5,382 nucleotides of DNA from Desulfuromonas sp. (GTDB taxonomy: Bacteria > Desulfobacterota > Desulfuromonadia > Desulfuromonadales > Trichloromonadaceae), in the NCBI GenBank assembly GCA_030145265.1, contig JAQYWA010000164.1, forward strand, positions 1-5,382, written 5' to 3'. A model generated the notes under the pieces. The model did no database searches and was not told where the DNA came from. It worked only from the letters and a program-made list of their open reading frames with translations. Every line of letters begins with the position of its first letter. The first letter of the stretch is position 1. The position numbers and the translations under genes are program-made. Shown piece by piece: positions 1-4,163 of the stretch.

Positions 1-1
1 C

Positions 2-790
2 ATCAGCGGCGGCGGCAGCCTGCCGGCCTATCTCGATGAGTGGATCGACGCGGTGGGGATTCGCATCGTCAATGCCTATGGCATGACTGAATGCGCCCCG
101 GGGATTGCCGGCCGCGGTCTGGACTGCGAGGTGTTCGGTACCCTCGGCAAGCCGATTTCCGGCACCGAGGTGCGAATTGTCGATGAGCAGGGCAGCGCCC
201 TGCCGGTCGGCAGCGAGGGGGAGGTATGGGTGCGGGGGCCGCAGCTGACCTCGGGTTATTACAACAACCCTGAAGAAAACCGCAAAGCTTTTACCGCCGC
301 CGGATTTTTCCGCACCGGCGACCTGGGCAAATTCACCCTGACCGGTGAGCTGGTGCTGGTCGGTCGTTCGAAAGAGATGATCGTGCTGGCCAGCGGCGAA
401 AACGTTGACCCGACCCACATCGAGTCGACCATTACCATGCTCCCCTTTGTCAAGGACGCGGTGCTGGTCGGCCAGGACAAGAAGGGGCTGGGGGCGTTGA
501 TCGTCCCCGACATGGAGAAGCTGCGGGAATTCGTTGGGGACAAGCTCAGCGGTCTGGTCGCCGACTCGGAGGACTTCCTTCACGACAAGCAGGTCATCGC
601 CCGGGTTAAAAACGAGATCAACCGTCTGCTGCATCCGCACAAGGGGTTCAGGCCCCATGAACGGCTCAGCGGCATCCGCTTTCTCGAAAAAGAGTTCAAG
701 GCCGGTGAAGAACTCACCAACACCCTGAAAAAGAAGCGCCACATCATCGAACAGAAATACAGGGAGCTGATCAACAAGCTGCTCGGCTGA
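2..790 (+). CDS. AMP-binding acyl-CoA synthetase-like protein, C-terminal part (5' end outside window)
   Basis: This is the last 262 codons of an adenylate-forming enzyme, probably a long-chain fatty acid-CoA ligase, which would activate a fatty acid with ATP and then load it onto CoA. The reading frame is open to the left edge, so the GTG at 53 is internal and not the start. The visible core motifs are in family order. SGGGSLP (5-25) is followed by YGMTE (77-91), which contacts the acyl-adenylate. TGD (314-322) has the Asp that binds ribose. GRSKEMIVLASGENVDP (362-412) is the hinge into the mobile C-terminal lid. LTNTLKKKR near 713-739 carries the expected catalytic lysine, about 728-730. 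The C-terminus is complete, with TGA at 788-790. The acyl chain specificity cannot be read from this part, and an acyl-ACP synthetase is possible. I see no clear terminator before the next gene. Confidence 0.88.
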   Translation: MSGGGSLPAYLDEWIDAVGIRIVNAYGMTECAPGIAGRGLDCEVFGTLGKPISGTEVRIVDEQGSALPVGSEGEVWVRGPQLTSGYYNNPEENRKAFTAAGFFRTGDLGKFTLTGELVLVGRSKEMIVLASGENVDPTHIESTITMLPFVKDAVLVGQDKKGLGALIVPDMEKLREFVGDKLSGLVADSEDFLHDKQVIARVKNEINRLLHPHKGFRPHERLSGIRFLEKEFKAGEELTNTLKKKRHIIEQKYRELINKLLG

Positions 791-961
791 ATAAAATCCC
801 CAGTTATTATTGATGATGTGTCAGGGGCGGTTCGGCCGGGAAAATACGCTCCCTGGGACGGCGTGCCGTTCAGGTCGTCCACCCCTTAGCCGCCAAGAGC
901 ATGGACTGTTCAAGGGCGTCTGTTTCCGATATGCTGTGCGGTCTGAACCTTAGGAGGCCGA

Positions 962-1738
962 ATGCAAATTCGATCTGTCGATAATCTGTCCATCGTCTTG
1001 GTAGAACCCCAAAGCCCGGGAAATATCGGCATGGTCTGTCGGGCCATGGCCAATTTCGGACTATGCGATCTGCGCCTGGTCAATCCCTGCCAATACCTGC
1101 ATCCCGAGGCCCGTAAGTTTGCCGTGGCCGCCGCTCATCTGCTCGGGCAGGCGCGGGTCTTTGCCGACCTGCCTGCCGCCATCGCCGATTTGCACCTGGC
1201 CGTGGCGACTACCCGGCGCAGCGGTCGTCTGCGCGGCGAGTTGCTCGATATTGCCGAGGTCCCGGCATTGCGCCGGGAGTTGCCGCCCGACGGGCGAATG
1301 GGGCTGGTGTTCGGCCGCGAAGATGCCGGTTTGACCAGCGACGAGGTGGCCCAGTGCTCCCATGCCGCCACCATCGCCACTTCGGCCGAGGTCGGCTCGA
1401 TTAACCTGTCGCAGGCAGTGCTGCTGTTTGTGCACGAGCTGGCCAGGCAGCCGCAGGCGGCGACGGCAGCGGCGGAGCTTGATTTGCCTGAGCAGGGGGA
1501 TGTCGAGGGGCTGTTCGGGCAGATCGAAAACGTGCTGTCGCGGATTGCATTTCTCAACCCGAAAAAGCCGGAAGGGGTCATGAACAGTCTCAGGCAGATT
1601 CACCAGCGGGCCGGACTCGACCGCCGCGAGCTGCAGATGCTGCGGGGGATGTGGGGCCAGATTGCCTGGAGTGTCCGGGATTGGCAGGGGCGCAAGCGGG
1701 GCGATGATTCTGCGAGAAAAGACCGCCAAACCAATTGA
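962..1738 (+). CDS. trmJ: TrmJ-type tRNA (cytidine/uridine-32-2'-O)-methyltransferase
   Basis: A 258-residue SPOUT-class RNA methyltransferase of the TrmH group 1 family. The family member TrmJ methylates the ribose 2'-OH of nucleotide 32 in the tRNA anticodon loop, using S-adenosylmethionine, as a dimer in the cytoplasm. The three SPOUT motifs are present: PGNIGMVCRAM at residues 19-29 with Asn21 and Arg27, LVFGREDAGL at 115-124, and INLSQAV at 147-153, the last two forming the trefoil knot that binds the cofactor. A C-terminal extension of roughly 90 residues contains FLNPKKPEGVM, typical of TrmJ and absent from shorter TrmL proteins. The length is close to the E. coli protein (246). The ATG at 962 follows AGGAGG at 952-957 with a rather short 4-base spacer. 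It sits between a lipid-activation gene and the atp operon with no obvious functional link. The exact target nucleotide is assigned by family, not seen in the sequence. Confidence 0.88.
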   Translation: MQIRSVDNLSIVLVEPQSPGNIGMVCRAMANFGLCDLRLVNPCQYLHPEARKFAVAAAHLLGQARVFADLPAAIADLHLAVATTRRSGRLRGELLDIAEVPALRRELPPDGRMGLVFGREDAGLTSDEVAQCSHAATIATSAEVGSINLSQAVLLFVHELARQPQAATAAAELDLPEQGDVEGLFGQIENVLSRIAFLNPKKPEGVMNSLRQIHQRAGLDRRELQMLRGMWGQIAWSVRDWQGRKRGDDSARKDRQTN

Positions 1739-1763
1739 CATCGTCTGATCCATGTGATACTTA
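1735..1763 (+). promoter_or_regulatory. Candidate sigma-70 promoter of the atpZIBE operon
   Basis: A perfect TTGACA lies at 1735-1740 and overlaps the trmJ stop codon (TGA at 1736-1738). Seventeen bases later comes TACTTA (1758-1763), preceded by TGA at 1755-1757, an extended -10 pattern. The -10 box itself is a poor match. Transcription would start near 1770, giving a leader of about 38 bases before atpZ. A later AT-rich stretch (TATATAAA, 1780-1787) is an alternative -10 but has no -35 at a usable distance. Confidence 0.5.
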
Positions 1764-1807
1764 ATGCAGGTTTTTCACCTATATAAAGAACCGCGGAAAC
1801 CGCATTG

Positions 1808-2065
1808 ATGCGCAAAGACAAGCAGCAACTATTCAAATCACTTGGGTTTCTTTCAAGTGTTGGAATTTCGATGGTGGCGGCGACCCTGATCGGTCTCGCC
1901 ATGGGCTGGTGGCTGGATAAGAAGTTTGATACCAATCCATGGTTTACGCTGATTTTTCTTGGGTTTGGCATCGTTTCGGCGTTTCGCAATGTGTATATTC
2001 TGACCGCTCGTGAATTGCGGCGGCAGGAAGAGGAAGATCAGGGAGACGGTGGCAAGTCAGGATGA
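1808..2065 (+). CDS. atpZ: AtpZ/AtpI-family small membrane protein of the F1Fo ATP synthase operon
   Basis: An 85-residue protein of the AtpZ family (putative F1Fo-ATPase Mg2+/Ca2+ transporter or assembly factor), often the first gene of bacterial atp operons. There are two membrane segments: about residues 10-32 (small, Gly/Ala-rich, ending in GWWLD) and about 40-60. The family signature is visible as GWWLDKKF followed by NPWFTLIFLGFG and then RNVY. The tail ([12 protein letters not shown]) is charged and probably cytoplasmic. The start could be TTG at 1805 or the adjacent ATG at 1808; I chose the ATG. The ribosome site is weak: GGAAA at 1795-1799 sits in a small inverted repeat (GCGG-AAA-CCGC, 1793-1803), so low translation is plausible. 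The 3' end overlaps atpI. The molecular role of this family is not settled; reported work points to divalent cation transport and Fo assembly. Confidence 0.85.
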   Translation: MRKDKQQLFKSLGFLSSVGISMVAATLIGLAMGWWLDKKFDTNPWFTLIFLGFGIVSAFRNVYILTARELRRQEEEDQGDGGKSG

Positions 2066-2438
2066 GCAACTGCTGAGGACCTTGTCCCGGCGTAACTGGA
2101 TCATTCTGGCCTGCTTTGTTATAGTCAGCCTGCTGTGGCGCTCGGTGCCGGTAACCCTTGGGGTTCTTTCCGGCGGGCTCCTGGTGATTTTTGGTTATTA
2201 CTGGCGGTATAATGCTCTGTGTAAGTTGCTGGGTGCGCCGTCTCAGTTTGCCGCGAAAAGTTTTCAGTTCGGTTATTTTGTTCGTCTGGCCGCATTGGGG
2301 AGTGTGCTTTTTCTATTAATAGTCAAGGCGCAGGTTGATCTCATAGCACTGGCGGTCGGACTCTCGGTAGTGTTGTTGAATGTGCTGGGCACTACCATAA
2401 AGCGATTGTTTGATCAAGGAGGCAGCAACAAGTCATGA
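2049..2438 (+). CDS. atpI: ATP synthase subunit I (AtpI), Fo assembly helper
   Basis: A 129-residue integral membrane protein of the ATP-synt_I family. AtpI assists or stabilises c-ring assembly in several bacteria and is not part of the finished enzyme in most of them. Four hydrophobic segments are visible: [15 protein letters not shown], then [18 protein letters not shown], then [17 protein letters not shown], then [17 protein letters not shown], with a basic end (TTIKRLFDQ). The open frame extends upstream to 2010, but that stretch (NCGGRKRKIRE) is simply the atpZ coding region in another frame. I therefore chose the in-frame GTG at 2049, which overlaps atpZ by 17 bases. Possible ribosome sites are AGGAAG (2031-2036, 12-base spacer) and AGGGAG (2040-2045, 3-base spacer); neither is ideal, so translational coupling to atpZ is likely. 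A TTG at 2082 is a less likely start. Confidence 0.8.
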   Translation: MASQDEQLLRTLSRRNWIILACFVIVSLLWRSVPVTLGVLSGGLLVIFGYYWRYNALCKLLGAPSQFAAKSFQFGYFVRLAALGSVLFLLIVKAQVDLIALAVGLSVVLLNVLGTTIKRLFDQGGSNKS

Positions 2439-3109
2439 CACATCCTTTTCTTTTTCTTCAGTGGCTCGAAGGACAGTTGAATATGCATGTTGGCAACCAT
2501 GTTACTTATACGTGGTTTGTCATGTTGACGCTGATCGTGGTGGCCTTTATCGCGGCTCGTGCCGTCAAGATGGTTCCTGCCGGGTGGCAGAATCTCATGG
2601 AAGCCGTTATCTCTGGTATCGAGAATCTCATTGAGGAGACCATGGGCTCCAAGGGTAAGGCTTACTTCCCCTTGTTGGCGACGTTCGCCCTGTTTATTCT
2701 GGTCTCCAACCTGATAGGCCTGATCCCCGGCTTTTATCCGCCGACAGCTGATCTGAATACCAATGTGGCCCTGGCGCTCACTGTTTTCGCCATGACCCAC
2801 ATCGTGGGGATCAAGGAGCATGGTTTTAAGTATCTGAAGCATTTCATGGGGCCGATTGCGGCGTTGGCACCGTTGATTTTCATTATTGAGATTATCGGTC
2901 ATCTGGCTCGCCCGCTGTCTCTCTCGCTGCGTCTTTTCGGTAACATGTATGGCCATGAAATCGTGTTGATGATTTTCATGCTGCTGGTACCGTTCTTGAT
3001 GCCGGTGCCGATGATGCTGATGGGGGTTCTGGTTGCCCTGATTCAGACCTTTGTTTTTACCTTGCTGGCGATGATTTACATCGCGGGCGCACTTGAAGAA
3101 GCCCATTGA
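2435..3109 (+). CDS. atpB: F1Fo ATP synthase subunit a
   Basis: The 224-residue stator subunit a, which forms the two ion half-channels beside the c-ring in the inner membrane. The decisive motif is [12 protein letters not shown] at residues 164-175. Arg166 is the essential arginine (E. coli R210), Asn170 matches N214 and Glu175 matches E219. The last helix has LIQTFVF with Gln204 (E. coli Q252). Position 174 is His and 197 is Gly, the reverse of the E. coli Gly218/His245 pair. Hydrophobic helices lie at about 26-42, 78-98, 110-126, 141-160, 176-191 and 194-219. The N-terminus is shorter than in E. coli (271 residues in total). The ATG at 2435 overlaps the atpI stop as ATGA. AAGGAGG at 2416-2422 sits 12 bases upstream, so re-initiation after atpI probably contributes. 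Confidence 0.97.
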   Translation: MTHPFLFLQWLEGQLNMHVGNHVTYTWFVMLTLIVVAFIAARAVKMVPAGWQNLMEAVISGIENLIEETMGSKGKAYFPLLATFALFILVSNLIGLIPGFYPPTADLNTNVALALTVFAMTHIVGIKEHGFKYLKHFMGPIAALAPLIFIIEIIGHLARPLSLSLRLFGNMYGHEIVLMIFMLLVPFLMPVPMMLMGVLVALIQTFVFTLLAMIYIAGALEEAH

Positions 3110-3187
3110 TTTTCCCGATCTCGGGAATTAAGTCCTATACCGTATAGGAACAATCAAACCGCAGAAACACAGAAAAGGAGTAGAAAC
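3110..3187 (+). promoter_or_regulatory. atpB-atpE intercistronic leader with two palindromes and strong ribosome site
   Basis: This 78-base gap is the only real spacer inside the operon. It holds an inverted repeat TTCCCGA-TC-TCGGGAA (3112-3127), able to fold as a 6-bp hairpin with a 4-base loop. Next is a near-perfect palindrome TCCTATAC-C-GTATAGGA (3133-3149). An unstructured A/C-rich stretch leads to AAGGAG (3175-3180), 7 bases before the atpE ATG. Subunit c is needed in many copies per enzyme. In E. coli the atpE leader is a known translational enhancer, so a similar dosage role here is a reasonable inference. The second palindrome could instead be a protein-binding site. Confidence 0.6.
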
Positions 3188-3454
3188 ATGGAGTTTTTTG
3201 CTTGGAGCATGATCGCTGCCGGTATTGGCATGGGACTCGGTTCTTTCGGAACCGGTATCGGCCAGGGCCTGGCCATCAAAAGCGCTGTTGAAGGTGTTGC
3301 CCGCAATCCCGGCGCCAGCGGTAAAATCCTGACCACCATGATGATCGGTCTCGCCATGGTCGAGTCCCTGGCTATCTACGTTTTCGTTGTTGCCATGATC
3401 ATCCTGTTCGCCAACCCCTTCACCGAAAAGGTGATGGAGCTGGCTACCAGATAA
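3188..3454 (+). CDS. atpE: F1Fo ATP synthase subunit c
   Basis: An 88-residue hairpin of two membrane helices that oligomerises into the rotary c-ring. Helix 1 (about 5-32) has the Gly-rich packing motif [14 protein letters not shown]. The polar loop at about 38-44 is ARNPGAS, with Arg39, Asn40 and Pro41 as the F1 contact. Helix 2 (about 48-78) carries the ion-carrying Glu59 in MVESLAIY and ends in FANPF. Gln26, Glu59, Ser60 and Tyr64 match four of the ligand positions of Na+-type rings (Ilyobacter Q32, E65, S66, Y70). The Thr67 position is Leu61 and the Val63 position is Met57, so proton use seems more likely. The start is fixed by AAGGAG at 3175-3180 and by the usual length. It is the last gene of the operon, followed 19 bases later by a terminator; genes for b, delta and F1 subunits are absent. 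Confidence 0.97.
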   Translation: MEFFAWSMIAAGIGMGLGSFGTGIGQGLAIKSAVEGVARNPGASGKILTTMMIGLAMVESLAIYVFVVAMIILFANPFTEKVMELATR

Positions 3455-3473
3455 GTTTCGATCGCTGAAACGT

Positions 3474-3511
3474 AAAAAGGGGCGTGTCCTTGTGGACACG
3501 CCCCTTTTTTT
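3474..3511. terminator. Intrinsic terminator after atpE, probably bidirectional
   Basis: GGGGCGTGTCC (3479-3489), loop TTGT (3490-3493) and GGACACGCCCC (3494-3504) form a perfect 11-bp stem followed by seven T residues (3505-3511). Five A residues before the stem (3474-3478) extend the pairing and give a T-run on the minus strand, so it can also end transcription of the convergent small gene at 3534-3764. A minor inverted repeat GTTTC/GAAAC (3455-3471) lies between the atpE stop and this stem. Confidence 0.95.
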
Positions 3512-3533
3512 ATTTCAATTTAAATTTGAATGG

Positions 3534-3764
3534 TCAGCGTGGGCCGCGGTTGCGGAAGATTCGCATGAATAGCACGCCTAAGATCGAAAAGCACAGGCCG
3601 ACGCAGATGAAAAGGTAGCCGATACCCGTTCCCTGTCCCCAGCCAAAGAGGTCGTTTTTGCCGACCAGGAAGACGATGCCGACGCCTGTGAATGTTGCGA
3701 GTCCGCCGACGATGTAGAGAGAAAACGCACAGATGGCCAAAACGAGGCCTGGGTCTTTCAGCAT
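3534..3764 (-). CDS. Small two-segment membrane protein of unknown function
   Basis: A 76-residue protein that I do not recognise. Two hydrophobic segments are clear, at about residues 7-34 and 48-67. They are joined by a short polar turn rich in Gly and aromatics (GKNDLFGWGQGTG). The C-terminus is basic (RIFRNRGPR), which suggests that both ends face the cytoplasm. Cysteines at 12, 54 and 58 lie inside the membrane segments, so metal or haem binding is not indicated. On the minus strand AAGGAA (3777-3772) sits 7 bases before the ATG, a good ribosome site that supports a real gene. A 10-bp hairpin lies just upstream. The gene converges on atpE, shares its terminator and diverges from the cytochrome gene. 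It could be a minor accessory subunit or an uncharacterised lineage-specific protein; the sequence does not decide. Confidence 0.7.
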   Translation of the reverse strand: MLKDPGLVLAICAFSLYIVGGLATFTGVGIVFLVGKNDLFGWGQGTGIGYLFICVGLCFSILGVLFMRIFRNRGPR

Positions 3765-3781
3765 GGGACCATTCCTTTTTT

Positions 3782-3807
3782 TGCCTCATTCCGTAAAGAA
3801 TGAGGCA
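3782..3807. promoter_or_regulatory. 10-bp stem-loop in the leader of the small membrane-protein gene
   Basis: TGCCTCATTC (3782-3791) and GAATGAGGCA (3798-3807) are perfect inverted repeats around a 6-base loop. On the minus strand the stem lies directly before an A-run and the AAGGAA ribosome site of the 3534-3764 gene. No T-run follows it closely on either strand, so it does not look like a standard terminator. It may be an operator, an mRNA-stabilising 5' hairpin or a translational control element. Confidence 0.6.
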
Positions 3808-3991
3808 TGTGCATGTTTTTGATTGCCAGCGAATTCAACCATAATGCAGGGGAATTGTCCAGACCCACCTGCTGATATGGGGGGGCTTCGTGAAAGTGAT
3901 ATAAAAACGGTATGTTGGCGTGTTCATTGGGGTGCGGTGGTGGGGCGCTGTTTTCCCTGAATGGAAAAGATTACCTAGGTCCGGTTCACAA

Positions 3992-4020
3992 TTGACATTT
4001 CATGGGCGCCATGGTACTCA
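3992..4020 (+). promoter_or_regulatory. Candidate sigma-70 promoter for the cytochrome gene
   Basis: TTGACA (3992-3997) is a perfect -35, and TACTCA (4015-4020) lies 17 bases downstream. The -10 is weak by the usual consensus, but the arrangement is nearly the same as at the atp operon promoter candidate (TTGACA-N17-TACTTA). The predicted start is near 4027, leaving a leader of about 135 bases. Confidence 0.4.
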
Positions 4021-4027
4021 GGGGCGC

Positions 4028-4046
4028 TGTATAAAAAAACTATACA
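4028..4046. promoter_or_regulatory. Operator-like inverted repeat TGTATA-N7-TATACA
   Basis: Perfect 6-bp arms (4028-4033 and 4041-4046) surround the 7-base spacer AAAAAAC. The 19-bp symmetric layout suits a dimeric helix-turn-helix regulator. It begins at about +1 of the TTGACA promoter candidate, where a repressor would block transcription, and lies 15 bases upstream of the sigma-54-like element. The regulator is unknown. Confidence 0.4.
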
Positions 4047-4060
4047 TGGGTGTCTGTCGA

Positions 4061-4076
4061 TGGCAGATGCTGTGCT
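4061..4076 (+). promoter_or_regulatory. Candidate sigma-54 (RpoN) promoter
   Basis: TGGCA-N7-TTGC-type site reading TGGCAGATGCTGTGCT. The invariant GG (4062-4063) and GC (4074-4075) have the required 12-base register, and TGGCA plus the final TGCT match the consensus; the positions after TGGCA and the first T of TTGC do not. Transcription would start near 4087, about 77 bases before the ATG. Sites of this quality also occur by chance. Confidence 0.35.
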
Positions 4077-4111
4077 GGTTTGGAATTGAAACCGTAGCCC
4101 TGACCCAAACC
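4077..4111 (+). promoter_or_regulatory. Leader stem with competing alternative pairing
   Basis: GGTTTGG (4077-4083) can pair with CCAAACC (4105-4111), a 7-bp stem. Its first five bases can instead pair with AAACC (4089-4093). The two folds exclude each other. The structure would exist only in a transcript starting upstream of 4077. No known riboswitch core was recognised. Confidence 0.3.
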
Positions 4112-4163
4112 GCGGGGTTGTCGAAGGCTTCGGAAGAATTTTAACGGAATTAGGAGGAGTTTC

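Larger units (their letters stand above)
3808..4163. other. Divergent intergenic control region upstream of the cytochrome gene
   Basis: These 356 bases contain no convincing gene. In order, they hold a G7 run (3879-3885), an extended -10-like TGATATAAA (3897-3905) without a -35, and the first copy of a 10-bp direct repeat (3942-3951). Then come TTGACA-N17-TACTCA (3992-4020), the second repeat copy (4021-4030), an inverted repeat TGTATA-N7-TATACA (4028-4046), a sigma-54-like site (4061-4076) and two competing stems (4077-4111). The region ends with AGGAGG (4152-4157), 6 bases before the cytochrome ATG. I looked for the conserved core of the c-di-GMP (GEMM) riboswitch, common upstream of Geobacter cytochromes, and did not find it. 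Confidence 0.6.

Noticed and set aside
53..790. GTG at 53 as the true start of the ligase gene
   Set aside because: The frame is open to the left edge, and the upstream codons encode the conserved SGGGSLP motif, so the gene begins outside the window.
791..961. Search for a promoter or terminator between the ligase gene and trmJ
   Set aside because: Only a weak inverted repeat (GGACG/CGTCC around 856-880) and poor promoter matches were seen; none was good enough to list.
1061..1753. Minus-strand open frame of 230 codons opposite trmJ, plus other frames inside trmJ
   Set aside because: All conserved SPOUT motifs are in the plus-strand frame at 962-1738; the others are composition shadows.
2414..3106. 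Minus-strand open frame of 230 codons opposite atpB
   Set aside because: It mirrors atpB, whose identity is certain. The product is a Gln/His/Arg-rich sequence typical of antisense to a membrane protein.
3512..3530. AT-rich palindrome AATTTAAATT after the terminator
   Set aside because: It is short, low in complexity and directly next to the terminator T-run; nothing suggests an attachment site or an origin.
3920..4144. Possible 74-codon plus-strand gene with GTG start before the cytochrome gene
   Set aside because: It has no convincing ribosome site, a Trp/Cys/Arg-rich product without pattern, and it runs through several apparent regulatory elements.
3906..4163. c-di-GMP (GEMM) riboswitch in the cytochrome leader
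   Set aside because: Such riboswitches often precede Geobacter cytochromes, but the conserved GGCAAA and GCAAAGCC-type core elements are not present.
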